A stretch of DNA of 42,053 nucleotides from an uncultured Gemmatimonadales bacterium (GTDB lineage Bacteria > Gemmatimonadota > Gemmatimonadetes > JACCXV01 > JAHWKZ01). Below the pieces are notes generated by a model. The model was not told the origin of the DNA. It did no database searches and saw only the letters and a program-made list of their open reading frames with translations. The first letter of the stretch is position 1; every line of letters begins with the position of its first letter. A program made the translations under genes and the position numbers. Shown here piece by piece: positions 17,125 to 26,557 of this stretch. Location of the stretch: assembly GCA_947259315.1 (NCBI GenBank), contig CAMYLR010000016.1, forward strand, positions 1-42,053, written 5' to 3'.

Positions 17125-18435
17125 CTAGCCATGGCGCCGTGAGCGCAAACCAGTAGTCGGCCCGACCGGCGAGCCCGCGAGGTCGGGGTGCCCGCGGTCG
17201 CCGTGCCGGAACGTCGGTGTCGAAGACGAGGGCACCACTTCTATCTCGCCCAGCGCCAACGTATCCACTCCGTACGCTCCAGCCTTCGGATCGAAGTACA
17301 CGAGCCGCGCTGCGCCCAGGTCGAGTTGACCCGGTACTTGCGGCGATAACAGATAACGAAAGCGGGCCTCGCCGTTCACCGTCCGACGCGCGATCTCGGT
17401 TTTCGTTTCAACGGTCGGAGCCCGAACGACGACATCTGGCCAAGCCGGTAGGACCGGTGCACCGATCGCCGTGGGGTTTCCGACACCACGCACTCTGAGC
17501 TCGAGCTCGATCGGCACCCCCGCCGGGATCGCCGATCGCCCGATCTCGCCTTCGAGCGCATACCGACCCACCGCACCATCGAAACCGGCTGGAGCTTCGC
17601 CCGGCAGTGAGTCAGCAGTCACCACCAATGGATCCGTTTCCAATGTCCGCACACCGGTTCGGCGCCACCATTCGCGAGGGTCGGGTTCGACGATGCGCAC
17701 CGATGCTGAGCGGATCTCGTGCTCGCCGGCGGTCAGCGGAAACAGCGCGTAATGAAAGCGTTGCACCCGATAGGTCCGACCGCCGATTTGCTCGGTGCTC
17801 AGGACCGGTTCGGGATCGAGCTCGATGCGCCAGAATCCGGGCGTGTCGGGTGGATCGTAGTCTGGGCTCTCCGCCAGCGGCGCTCGCGGATCGTGATAGA
17901 AAGCAAACGTCAGCGTCACCTGCTCACCCACGTATGCGTGATCGCGGTCGACTCGCGCGGTGACGAAAAACTGTGGCGGCCCCCCTTCGGTCGGCTCTCC
18001 TTCGCGCCGCCCGAGCCGCCAACCCTCTCCTCGATCGACCACTTCCAGATCGAGAGCTGAAGTGACCAGCGATCGATCCCCGACCCTGACCTCCAGTGGA
18101 GGAATGCGCATCGTACCGGCATCCAAGGGTTGGAGCGTAAACCGGTGCACGATGACACGTCGAACACGAGTCCCCACTACCTGCACCTGAGATGCCCGGC
18201 TACGGCCAACGACGACCGCTGGGAGTCGAGGCAGATCGGGCTCCTCCACGGGTGTCGCGAGAGCAGGCGGCTCGATCTCTACCACCAGATCCACTGTCTC
18301 GCCCAGCGAGATCTGGGATGATTCGAGCCGCGCGGTTACCCTGGCGGACGGGTCATCCTGGGCCGCCGCGTTCGTCGCCGCCGCGAAACTCGTGACCAAA
18401 AGCCAGGCGCCAGCGATGACCGGCTTTGAACTCAC
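17125..18435 (-). CDS. batD: BatD-like secreted/membrane protein, C-terminus out of frame
   Basis: 436 residues starting GTG at 18435, overlapping the batB/C stop as GTGA. The signal peptide MSSKPVIAGAWLLVTSFAAA ends at AAAQDD. It is followed by beta-rich domains with typical BatD phrases: ISLGETVDLVVEIEP, VRRVIVHRFTLQPLDAGT, AYVGEQVTLTFAFYHDP and FRYLLSPQVPGQLDLGAARL. The reading then turns into low-quality sequence (TPTFRHGDRGHPDLAG) and stops without a membrane anchor. The anchor and tail are found in the adjacent frame downstream. Whether this is a real frameshift or an error cannot be decided from the sequence. Function in the Bat complex is not established. Confidence 0.8.
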   Translation of the reverse strand: MSSKPVIAGAWLLVTSFAAATNAAAQDDPSARVTARLESSQISLGETVDLVVEIEPPALATPVEEPDLPRLPAVVVGRSRASQVQVVGTRVRRVIVHRFTLQPLDAGTMRIPPLEVRVGDRSLVTSALDLEVVDRGEGWRLGRREGEPTEGGPPQFFVTARVDRDHAYVGEQVTLTFAFYHDPRAPLAESPDYDPPDTPGFWRIELDPEPVLSTEQIGGRTYRVQRFHYALFPLTAGEHEIRSASVRIVEPDPREWWRRTGVRTLETDPLVVTADSLPGEAPAGFDGAVGRYALEGEIGRSAIPAGVPIELELRVRGVGNPTAIGAPVLPAWPDVVVRAPTVETKTEIARRTVNGEARFRYLLSPQVPGQLDLGAARLVYFDPKAGAYGVDTLALGEIEVVPSSSTPTFRHGDRGHPDLAGSPVGPTTGLRSRRHG

Positions 18436-20111
18436 CAGGCGGGTCGATCCGATCGACGAGCTTGTTCGTTGCCCTCGCCGCGTGCCAGCGCCTCTCGCTC
18501 TTGCGCCGCCAGTGCGTCGAGCAGCCGTTCGGCCTCGCCGCGCGTCATGTTGCGCGGTGAGCCGGCTCCACCGCTCGATGGTGGTTGCATACCCCGGCCG
18601 CCTCCACCAGGGCCACCACCCGCTCCTCCACCCCCACCGGTCGCACCGCCCCCACCACCACCGCCAGCCGCTTGATCCCGGCGGCGGAGCGCCAACTCGA
18701 GATTGTGTTTGGTATCCATGTCATCGGGGTTGCGCAACAAAGACTCGCGGTATGCCGCCACGGTACTGTCCCAGTACCGCTGACTATCGTCCGGATCGGC
18801 GACGTCGATCTCCTCGGCGATCCGAAACCTCCCGTTGCCTGCGTTGTACCATGCCTCGGAGGCCCGTCCACGCGTGCCGGCGGTGCGCGCCGCTACGGCG
18901 TGGCTGCCAGTCGCTTCTCGAAACTCGCCAAGTCGATACGCCGCGTTGCCGCGATTGTACGCATCCTCTGGCTTGGCATCCGCTGCGCGGTCGATCTGAC
19001 GCCACGTTGTCAGTGCGTCGCTATATCGTCCTTCTTCGTACATCTCCTCGGGTCCGCTCGCTCGGCCCATCGCTAGCGCCAAGACCGCTGCCACCATCAC
19101 GGTCGCCGGCTTCGGCCGCCAACTGATCGCGCCGAACCCGAGCAACGTCTCCAACCCGAGGGCGATCAGGGCTATGACTAGCGGCCACCGATACCGGTCT
19201 GCGCGGCGCTGGGACTCGCGTCCGATCGAGCGACCGGTATCGAGTGCCTGCAGCCGACCGATCAAGGCAGGCAGATCCCCATCGCCCGCTTCAAGCGCGA
19301 TAAACCGCCCGCCGGTCTCGTCCGCCACCCGTTCGAGCTTTTCTCTATCGAGCCGTGAAATCACTGGCTGGCCGCGGTCCTCGACCCACCGATCTGTACC
19401 AGCTGGTATCCGTGCGCCATCATCGGTACCGATGCCGATCACGTTGATCTCGATACCGCGTCCGCGTGCCGCGCGTGCGACCGATTCCAACCCACCGCTG
19501 TGATCTTCGCCGTCGGATAGCAAGACGATCGTTCGCCCGGGTGCGTTGTCAGGGGGGAAGGCATCGAGTGCCGACCCGAGTGCCCGACCCAGATCCGTGC
19601 TCGGGTCACTAACCCAATCCGGACCGACAGACGACAAATAGAGATCGATCGCCGCGGCATCACGCGTCAACGGGACGACGAGTGCGGCCTCGCCAGCGAA
19701 AATCGCCAATCCGCTCTCGGCGGTCGGCAGGGTAGCCAGTATCTGCCGGATGGCGAGCTTTGCGCGCTCGAGTCGGCTCGGCTCGACGTCTGTGGCCAAC
19801 ATGGAGCGCGAAACATCAAGCGCGAACACGACCTCCTGTCCCACCGGCAACGGCGCGACACGTTCGGTACCCCAGCGGGGCCCGGCGACCGCTAACACGA
19901 GCGTCGTCAACGACAATACGAGCAATACGCCACGCACCTGTCGACGCCTGGCCGGCAGCGGTTGCGTTCGACCCCGAACGGGCGCTTCCGAGAACGCGTC
20001 GAGCGCGCGCTGACGCCGATTGAATGACCACACGATGGTGGCGATAACGACGGGCACCAGCATCAGCGCCATCAACCACTCGGGTCGTGACCAATCGACG
20101 GCATCAAACAT
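18432..20111 (-). CDS. batB: BatB/BatC fusion: VWA domain, TPR helices, glycine-rich linker
   Basis: 559 residues from ATG at 20111 (MFDAVDWSRPEWLMAL). This start forms TGATG with the batA stop; longer starts lie inside batA. Two N-terminal membrane segments flank a short basic loop. Next come a von Willebrand A domain with intact MIDAS (DVSRSM, then TDLGRA and LLSDGED) and a third membrane segment. A TPR stretch (YNRGNAAYRLGEFREA, WYNAGNGRFRIA, THKHNLELAL-like) ends in an almost pure Gly tract and a charged tail. BatB and BatC are separate genes in many species and fused here. The VWA domain probably binds a metal-dependent partner at the outer face of the inner membrane. Confidence 0.88.
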   Translation of the reverse strand: MFDAVDWSRPEWLMALMLVPVVIATIVWSFNRRQRALDAFSEAPVRGRTQPLPARRRQVRGVLLVLSLTTLVLAVAGPRWGTERVAPLPVGQEVVFALDVSRSMLATDVEPSRLERAKLAIRQILATLPTAESGLAIFAGEAALVVPLTRDAAAIDLYLSSVGPDWVSDPSTDLGRALGSALDAFPPDNAPGRTIVLLSDGEDHSGGLESVARAARGRGIEINVIGIGTDDGARIPAGTDRWVEDRGQPVISRLDREKLERVADETGGRFIALEAGDGDLPALIGRLQALDTGRSIGRESQRRADRYRWPLVIALIALGLETLLGFGAISWRPKPATVMVAAVLALAMGRASGPEEMYEEGRYSDALTTWRQIDRAADAKPEDAYNRGNAAYRLGEFREATGSHAVAARTAGTRGRASEAWYNAGNGRFRIAEEIDVADPDDSQRYWDSTVAAYRESLLRNPDDMDTKHNLELALRRRDQAAGGGGGGGATGGGGGAGGGPGGGGRGMQPPSSGGAGSPRNMTRGEAERLLDALAAQEREALARGEGNEQARRSDRPAW

Positions 20112-21121
20112 CACGGAAGCCTCCGGAACAGGGTCGCGCGCAGCGCACCCTCGAGCATCACCAAACCCAGCGTGGGGATCAAGAACCACAAGTATCGATC
20201 GAGACGCACGACCGGCCGACGACCAGTCAGGGGTGACCGCTCGAGCCGATCGATCTCGGCATACACCTGATTCAAGGCTTGCGGATCAGTGGCCCGGTAG
20301 TATCGGCCTCCGGTGCGCGTCGCGATCTGTTGCAGTGTCTCCTCGTCTATGCGTACTACGACGCGGACATAACGTCGGCCGAACCGTGGGTCTTCGAGCA
20401 AGTACGGCGCCTCCCCGGTCGTGCCGACACCGATCGTGTAGACGCGTACGCCGATAGCGCGAGCGGTTTCAGCAGCGGTGAGCGGATCCACCTGACCGGC
20501 GTTGTTGACGCCATCGGTCAACAGGATCGCGACCTTGCTTCGAGCGTCCGAGGCGCGGAGGCGGTTGACCGACGTGGCGAGCGCGGTACCGATGGCGGTC
20601 CCCTCAGCGAGGCCGCCTATTCTCACCCGACCGATCGCTTCGGCGAGCGCACCGTGATCGAGCGTAAGCGGCGTCTGGGTCACCGCTTGGCCGGCAAACG
20701 TCACCAGCCCGATGCGGTCCGACGACCGACCCCCGATGAAATCGGCGGCTGCCTGTTTGGCCACTTCAAGCCGGTTCCGAGGTTGGAAGTCTTCAGCCTT
20801 CATGCTTCCTGACGCGTCGATCGCCATCACGATGTCGACCCCTGACGTCGTGAGTGGCTTGCCGGCAGCCAACTCCTGTGGTCGCGCCATCGCAACCACG
20901 CACCCGATGAACGCCAGCGTCCGCAGCAGCGATGGAACCGCTCGCAATCGCTGTCGCCAGCTCTGGGGCAATGCGCCAACAGTCGCCAGAGCGGGTAGGA
21001 CGAGTGCTCGCCGCCGGTTCCGGCGTTGCCAATACCAAGCCAACGGCAACGCTATCAGAAGCAGCAGCCACGCCGGGCTGGCGAGCGTCCAGTTCCCAAA
21101 GCTCAGCGGTACGGGGTTCAC
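20111..21121 (-). CDS. batA: BatA-like VWA-domain membrane protein
   Basis: 336 residues from GTG at 21121, which overlaps the upstream stop as GTGA. The open frame extends to 21304 but only across the neighbour. Domain order is the BatA/BatB type: an N-terminal helix (PAWLLLLIALPLAWYWQRR) and a second helix (SLLRTLAFIGCVVAMARP). A VWA domain then has MIDAS residues in DASGSMKAEDF and LLTDGVNNAGQ, and a C-terminal helix (LWFLIPTLGLVMLEGAL) closes the protein. It is paralogous to batB next door. The pair of VWA proteins is typical for aerotolerance (Bat) clusters. Confidence 0.88.
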   Translation of the reverse strand: MNPVPLSFGNWTLASPAWLLLLIALPLAWYWQRRNRRRALVLPALATVGALPQSWRQRLRAVPSLLRTLAFIGCVVAMARPQELAAGKPLTTSGVDIVMAIDASGSMKAEDFQPRNRLEVAKQAAADFIGGRSSDRIGLVTFAGQAVTQTPLTLDHGALAEAIGRVRIGGLAEGTAIGTALATSVNRLRASDARSKVAILLTDGVNNAGQVDPLTAAETARAIGVRVYTIGVGTTGEAPYLLEDPRFGRRYVRVVVRIDEETLQQIATRTGGRYYRATDPQALNQVYAEIDRLERSPLTGRRPVVRLDRYLWFLIPTLGLVMLEGALRATLFRRLP

Positions 21122-22065
21122 GATGCCGCCTCCTCGGCCTCGAGGATCTCGGGGGGCTGCCGCGTCTGCACAAGCCGATCGACGCACTCGAGTCCGGTGC
21201 GCGCCAGTCGCGGCACTTCGCCAGGTTCGGGCGCGAGGCGTGCAAACTTGACCAGATCGACAGCTGACAGCAGCGAGGCCAGCGCAGGACGAATCGGCCG
21301 CCAACGCTCGGGCAGCGTAGGCAGCAACTCGAACGTGGTCCGCTCTCTAGCCGAGACCGCCCACCCATCGGTCAAGTACACGCGCACGATCTCGCCGATC
21401 TCTGCCGCTGCGACGATGCGACGACCGGGAGACGGTGGTTCCTGCTGCAACGACTCGAGCTGCCGTCGCGCGATCTGGTAAGCGTCCGGACGCACCTGCG
21501 GGAGCTCATCAATTTGACCACGTCGACGCCACCACCACCAAGCGAGCAGCGCGAGTGCAATCAACAGGCCGAGCAGAATCCAAAACCACAGTGAGATTCC
21601 ACCGCTAACCCATAGCGGCTTGATGTCCGCCAACAGGGTATCTCCGGGCGCCAATACGGAAGCCACCTGTATCGTGTCGGCGTAGACCGGCACGCGCAGG
21701 GTGTCGCCTTCGGCTGTTGCAACACCCGCCCTGACGGTTGGCAACACGAAAGGTCCGGGACGGAACAGCGCCACTCTGAGCCTCAGCTGACCGTCTTGGC
21801 GAGCACTCTCCAAGACTGCGAGCTCGGGATGCTCGCCGTACGCCTCAACCAGTGTCTCGGGCAACAAGTAGTGCCCACGGGGGCCGCTCGTCTGGACGGT
21901 AACCCAGACCGCATCGCCGACGGTCAGGCTGTCGCCCGCTGTGCTTGCGGTCGGCGTGTCCGGCACCACTTGGATGCGAACCGCCGCCGAGTCGGCTTCC
22001 TGCGCAACCAGTGTGACCGGCTGGACAACCACCGCCAACGCCAAGACCAGCCGCCGCAACTTCAT
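21118..22065 (-). CDS. BatX-like membrane protein of the MoxR-Bat cluster
   Basis: 315 residues. A signal peptide (MKLRRLVLALAVVVQPVTLVA) is followed by a beta-rich extracytoplasmic domain (SLTVGDAVWVTVQTSGPRGH, RPGPFVLPTVRAGVA). One membrane helix (LWFWILLGLLIALALLAWWWW) and a cytoplasmic helical tail (REQLESL-like, GEIVRVYLTDGWAVSARERT) follow. The tail resembles the DUF4381 type found between DUF58 and VWA genes in MoxR clusters. It looks like a short relative of BatD. ATG at 22065 overlaps the DUF58 stop as ATGA. Function unknown; the position suggests it is a fixed member of the complex. Confidence 0.7.
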   Translation of the reverse strand: MKLRRLVLALAVVVQPVTLVAQEADSAAVRIQVVPDTPTASTAGDSLTVGDAVWVTVQTSGPRGHYLLPETLVEAYGEHPELAVLESARQDGQLRLRVALFRPGPFVLPTVRAGVATAEGDTLRVPVYADTIQVASVLAPGDTLLADIKPLWVSGGISLWFWILLGLLIALALLAWWWWRRRGQIDELPQVRPDAYQIARRQLESLQQEPPSPGRRIVAAAEIGEIVRVYLTDGWAVSARERTTFELLPTLPERWRPIRPALASLLSAVDLVKFARLAPEPGEVPRLARTGLECVDRLVQTRQPPEILEAEEAAS

Positions 22066-22964
22066 CGTTTCTGCGTCCTCAGTGGTCGTCCGCGCCGGCG
22101 CTCGCGGCGTTCAAAGAACCGCCTCAACGGCTGGACGTAGTCGGCCAGAGTGTCGATTGGCACCATATCCACACCTGCTTTTTGGAACATCCGCGTGCGA
22201 TCGGTCTCCACCCGCTCGGCCGCGGAAGCGTACGCCTCCCGAACGCGCGGCGAACCGGTATCGAGCCAACGACGGGCCCCGGTCTCCGGTTCGACGACTT
22301 CGATCAGTCCCACGTCGGGCAGCTCGTGATCGCGGCGATCGGAGAGCGTCAGCGCCACCACGTCATGTCGAACCGCCAAGGCTGCCAGCGCCCGCTCGTA
22401 ACCGATATCGAGAAAATCCGATAGCAAGAAGATCACGCTCCGGCGATGAAGCACCCGCGAGAGAAACTCGAGCGCACCCACCAGGTCCGTACCGCGGGCC
22501 GGAGGATCGAACGACAGGATATCGCGGACCAACCGCAGCACGTGGGTTTTTCCCTTGCGCGGTGGGATGTACCGCTCGATGCCCTCGGCAAACAACAGGG
22601 CCCCCGCGCGATCGTTGTTGCGATTCGCGGCCAACCCGAGAACAGCTCCAATCTCGGCCGCGCGCTCGCGCTTTAGCGCGCCCTGTGTTCCGAATCGTGT
22701 CGAGGCACTGCCGTCGACCGCCAGGATCACCGTCAACTCACGTTCCTCGACGAATTGCTTGACGTACGGAGTGCCACGCCGCGCGGTCACGTTCCAGTCG
22801 ATTGCCCGTACGTCATCTCCGGGTTGGTACTCGCGCACATCGGAAAACTCCACCCCGCGCCCCTTGAAGACGCTGGTGTACTCTCCCGAGAAAATGTCGT
22901 TAACGAGATGTCGGGTTTGGATCTCTAGCAGCCGGACCGTCTTGGCCAGCTCCGAGACGCTCAC
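22062..22964 (-). CDS. DUF58 (VWA-like) protein of the MoxR-Bat cluster
   Basis: 300 residues, cytoplasmic. DUF58 hallmarks are GRGVEFSDVREYQPGDDVRA, IDWNVTARRGTPYVKQF and a degenerate MIDAS in VILAVDGSASTRFG, with LLSDFLD later. DUF58 proteins nearly always follow a moxR gene and are thought to be clients or partners of the AAA+ ATPase. GTG at 22964 overlaps the moxR stop (GTGA) and its own stop overlaps the BatX-like start (ATGA). The C-terminus is very basic (RRFFERRERRRGRP). Confidence 0.92.
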   Translation of the reverse strand: MSVSELAKTVRLLEIQTRHLVNDIFSGEYTSVFKGRGVEFSDVREYQPGDDVRAIDWNVTARRGTPYVKQFVEERELTVILAVDGSASTRFGTQGALKRERAAEIGAVLGLAANRNNDRAGALLFAEGIERYIPPRKGKTHVLRLVRDILSFDPPARGTDLVGALEFLSRVLHRRSVIFLLSDFLDIGYERALAALAVRHDVVALTLSDRRDHELPDVGLIEVVEPETGARRWLDTGSPRVREAYASAAERVETDRTRMFQKAGVDMVPIDTLADYVQPLRRFFERRERRRGRPLRTQKR

Positions 22965-23887
22965 GGCACGTCGAGGTGCTCCAGCAACCGGTCCAGGACG
23001 GAGTCGGGATCGACTTCTTCCGCCTCCGCCTCATAGGTCAGCAGGAGCCGGTGCCGCAAGACATCACGCGCGACGGCCTTTACGTCGTCCGGGACCACGT
23101 AGCCACGACCGTTCAAGAAGGCGCGTGCTTTGGCGGCCTTTGTAAGGAATATCCCGGCTCGGGGCGAGCCACCGAACGCGATCCACGGCTCGAGATCCTC
23201 GAGCCCAAAACGAGTCGGGTGACGGGTCGCCTCGACCAAGTCGAGGATGTAGCTGAGGACCTTGTCATCGACGTATAGGCCGGCGACCACCTCGCGGGCG
23301 TGCAAGATCTGCTGGGGTCCGATCACCGGGCGCACATCGGGTGTTTCGATGGCTGTCATCCGCTCGATGATTTGGCGCTCGTCGTCGCGTTCAGGATATC
23401 CGACTCGAAGCTTGAGCATAAACCGATCGACTTGCGCCTCTGGCAACGGATATGTGCCCTCGTGTTCGATCGGGTTTTGAGTAGCAAGTACCAAAAACGG
23501 GGCCTCGAGATGGTAGGTGGTCTCGCCAAGCGTAACCTGTTTCTCCTGCATCGCCTCGAGCAACGCTGACTGCACCTTCGCCGGTGCGCGGTTGATCTCG
23601 TCCGCTAGCAGAAGGTTGGTGAATACTGGTCCACGGTGGACATCGAACTCGCCACGTTGGGGGTGATAGATCGTCGTGCCGACCAGATCGGCTGGTAGCA
23701 GATCGGGCGTGAACTGGATGCGTTGAAAATCACAATCGACGGCACCGGCCAACGATCGGACAGCGAGTGTCTTGGCTAGGCCCGGAACTCCCTCGAGCAG
23801 TACGTGACCATCGGCCAGCAAACCGATCAACAGTCCGTCCAGCAATGCGCGCTGCCCTACGACGACCCGCGCGATCTCCTCCAACAA
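22961..23887 (-). CDS. MoxR-family AAA+ ATPase
   Basis: 308 residues. AAA+ chaperone-like ATPase presumed to act on VWA proteins encoded downstream. Walker A GVPGLAKT at 33-40, Walker B LLLADEINRAP, sensor 1 in LVLATQNPIEHEGTYPLPEA and the MoxR phrase QVDRFMLKL are all present. The first usable start is TTG at 23887; in frame upstream there is a stop at about 23930 and no ATG or GTG. The protein therefore begins close to the conserved IARVVVGQ, slightly shorter than most MoxR proteins. It opens the 13-gene minus-strand run. About 100 bases separate it from the end of comEC. Confidence 0.92.
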   Translation of the reverse strand: MLEEIARVVVGQRALLDGLLIGLLADGHVLLEGVPGLAKTLAVRSLAGAVDCDFQRIQFTPDLLPADLVGTTIYHPQRGEFDVHRGPVFTNLLLADEINRAPAKVQSALLEAMQEKQVTLGETTYHLEAPFLVLATQNPIEHEGTYPLPEAQVDRFMLKLRVGYPERDDERQIIERMTAIETPDVRPVIGPQQILHAREVVAGLYVDDKVLSYILDLVEATRHPTRFGLEDLEPWIAFGGSPRAGIFLTKAAKARAFLNGRGYVVPDDVKAVARDVLRHRLLLTYEAEAEEVDPDSVLDRLLEHLDVP

Positions 23888-23984
23888 GGTTGAAGCGAAC
23901 GCATTCTCGCGAGCGATCCATGCGTCCTCTCAATACCGGTGCAGCCGCGTCAAAGTTCCGGCGCCGCGGCGTATCCTGCCGAGG

Positions 23985-26324
23985 TCAACGAAGATAGAGA
24001 GTCGCCGATTCCACACGCCACCCACCCGAAACACACCGCGCGGTGACCGTCCCCAGTCGATCCGTACGATAGACGTCGACATCGGCTCGATCGAGGCGCT
24101 CTAAGACCTCAACGTGTGGATGCCCGTGGCGGTTGAGTGCGCTCACCGAGACGACCGCGGCGATTGGTTTCACACGAGCGAGCCAACCCGTCGTGGTCGA
24201 GTGCCGGCTGCCATGGTGGCCAACGTGGAGCAGACCCGCCCGCAACGAGTCACCGAGGGTCGTCGCCAGCGCCGCCTCGGCTCGCGCGCCGATGTCCCCG
24301 GTCAGGAGGACGCGACATCCAGCGTAACTCATCAAGAGAACAATCGATGCGTCGTTGGCACTCGTCGCCGACCCAAACCGATCGCTCGGGACCCAGTCAT
24401 TCTGGGGATGAAGGACATCTACTTTGACCGCTCCTTGCTGCAAGTGATCAGGGGCTCTGAGTTGGACCGCCGTAGTTGCGGGGTGACTCCCGACCGTAGC
24501 CAGCAACCGTATGTAGGCCGGGTTGTCGCCGAGGGCTGCGGCGCTCCCCCACCGATCGACTCGCACTCCGTCGATAACAGTCGCCGCGCCACCCACGTGG
24601 TCGAGATCTGGGTGCGTCGAAATCAGCCATCGCAGGCGGTCGATCCCCTGGGCTCGGAGGTATGGCAATACGACGCTCCGCCCCGCATCGCCGCTCGGGT
24701 ACGCGGGCCCAGCGTCTACCAGCCACGTCGCTCCGTCTGGAAAGCGAATCACGATCGCGTCACCCTGCCCGACGTTGAGCCAGGTCACTTCCAGACCCTC
24801 GATTGGCTGTCGATGACCGCCCAGAGATAGCGCCACGATCACGGCTCCCACACCCCACCCGGCAAGCGGCTGATCTCGCAGAAGCAGCACAGCCGCAACG
24901 ATCAACCCGGCAAGCAGGACGATGGGCCAGGTCCCGGGGCCCGGCACCCACACCGAGAAAAGCGACGCCACACCAACTATCGTGACCTCCAACAGCGCAA
25001 GCGCCAGCGATGCCGTGGTGGCGAGCGGGCCGGCCACCTGTCCCAAACCCAACGCGTCGGCGATCAGCGCGAGCCAAGCGAGCGGCAGCCCGACCGCTGC
25101 GAGCGGGACCGCCACCGGATTCACGAGGAACCCAGCCGGCGCCACCCAGCCGAACGCGCTCGCTTGAACCGGCAGCGTACCCAAGCTCGCGGCGCCGGTC
25201 GCCACGACCGAGGTGACGATTCCGCGCTGAACCGTAGCCAACGCACCGCGAGTACGCCGGGTTCGGAGAGCGCGCCCAGCCCCCATACCCCAAATCAGTA
25301 AACCAGCCACGGCGCTGAACGAGAGCGCGAAACCGAGATCGAACAGATCCAGCGGGCGCCACGCGAGCATCGCAACTGCAGCCAACCCCCACACTTGCCA
25401 CATCGACACCTTCCGCTCGGCTGCGCGAGCCCACAGAAGCGACGCGGTCATCGTGGCGGCGCGAATCACCGAGGGCCGCCCACCAACCAACATGGCGTAT
25501 CCGACCAAGATCAGCGTGGCTGCGCTCGCACGGCGACCCGGGCCCCACCCTATGAGACCGAGGCCAAATGCCAACAGCCAGGCCAGAAAACCGACGTGCA
25601 GCCCCGAGACCGCCAGTAGGTGCAAAGCGCCAGACGCCGCAAACCCATCGACGAGCGCGGGTGGCAGATCCGTACGATCGCCGAGCAACAATGCGGTCAC
25701 TAGAGGCGCCAATCGGGCGCCAAAACGGGCGACGATGCGCTCGCGAAGGTGCCGCTCGCTGGTCGCCAAGAGCGGTACCCGGTCGGACGATCGTTCGATC
25801 AGCTCGAACTCGGTCAAGGTCGCGCGGCGGCGTTGACGGGCTAGACCTGGGGGTGGGTAGCCGCCGCGCCGATTGACGCGCAACGGTTCGGCTCGCAGCT
25901 GACCGATGATGCTCCACTGCTCACCAACTCTGGGCGCAAGTTCGCCGGTCCACCACCAACGGAGACCGGCGCCCCGGCACGGCCGCATGCTGCAGCTAAG
26001 CACGTCGCCCCGCACGTGCCATCTTTGATCGCCACCCGGCAATACCGACGTCAATCTCACGATCGCCGTGACTTGAGCCTCTCGACCGTCAGCCGCCATC
26101 TCAGCCCACGCTGCGGTGTCTACGCGAGCACGATCGGTAACGATCACCAGTCGAACACCGATAGCGACCGCGATGATCACCCAAACGGCGACCTGTGACC
26201 CGACCCGACGGTTCGCCCCGACCCGACGTACGGCTACCACCGCCAAGATGATCAGGGTTGCTGCCCCGACAAGCGCGTGCACGTACGCGGTCCCGAGTCC
26301 CGCCAACCCTAGGGCCACCGCCAC
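23985..26324 (-). CDS. comEC: ComEC/Rec2 DNA uptake channel protein
   Basis: 779 residues, full length. It transports single-stranded DNA across the inner membrane in natural transformation. Domains in order are N-terminal helices and an OB-like DUF4131 domain (about 70-170) and the Competence domain with many helices (LLLGDRTDLPPALVDGFAAS, then GALHLLAVSGLHVGF). A metallo-beta-lactamase domain ends the protein (WLNVGQGDAIVI, STHPDLDHVGG, VLLTGDIG, HVGHHGSRHS). Metal-binding residues of the MBL domain look intact. The first start is GTG at 26324. The 230 bases upstream show no other gene. No other competence gene is in the window. Confidence 0.94.
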   Translation of the reverse strand: MAVALGLAGLGTAYVHALVGAATLIILAVVAVRRVGANRRVGSQVAVWVIIAVAIGVRLVIVTDRARVDTAAWAEMAADGREAQVTAIVRLTSVLPGGDQRWHVRGDVLSCSMRPCRGAGLRWWWTGELAPRVGEQWSIIGQLRAEPLRVNRRGGYPPPGLARQRRRATLTEFELIERSSDRVPLLATSERHLRERIVARFGARLAPLVTALLLGDRTDLPPALVDGFAASGALHLLAVSGLHVGFLAWLLAFGLGLIGWGPGRRASAATLILVGYAMLVGGRPSVIRAATMTASLLWARAAERKVSMWQVWGLAAVAMLAWRPLDLFDLGFALSFSAVAGLLIWGMGAGRALRTRRTRGALATVQRGIVTSVVATGAASLGTLPVQASAFGWVAPAGFLVNPVAVPLAAVGLPLAWLALIADALGLGQVAGPLATTASLALALLEVTIVGVASLFSVWVPGPGTWPIVLLAGLIVAAVLLLRDQPLAGWGVGAVIVALSLGGHRQPIEGLEVTWLNVGQGDAIVIRFPDGATWLVDAGPAYPSGDAGRSVVLPYLRAQGIDRLRWLISTHPDLDHVGGAATVIDGVRVDRWGSAAALGDNPAYIRLLATVGSHPATTAVQLRAPDHLQQGAVKVDVLHPQNDWVPSDRFGSATSANDASIVLLMSYAGCRVLLTGDIGARAEAALATTLGDSLRAGLLHVGHHGSRHSTTTGWLARVKPIAAVVSVSALNRHGHPHVEVLERLDRADVDVYRTDRLGTVTARCVSGGWRVESATLYLR

Positions 26325-26557
26325 GAACGCAGCTGGAGCCAGCGCTAAGCGGTCGAGTCTACGCGGCTGCTCGAAGGAGCGATTCTGAGACTTGCCAGTG
26401 ATCGCAGCGGTGGGAAGCGGCGCGGCATCGTCGGCCGACCGTCACAACTCTTGAGGGTCGCCACGATGGTGTGCGTCAAAGATCAGGGCACTGAAGCATC
26501 GCCATGGAGTCAACCCGAGCAACAGCAAGCCGTGGGCCGGGTCGAGTGGTCGCCCTG

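Noticed and set aside
24760-25917. A 385-residue frame on the minus strand within comEC
   Set aside because: It lies in another frame of the certain comEC gene and is rich in Arg/Gly/Ala/Ser, typical of a shadow frame in GC-rich DNA.
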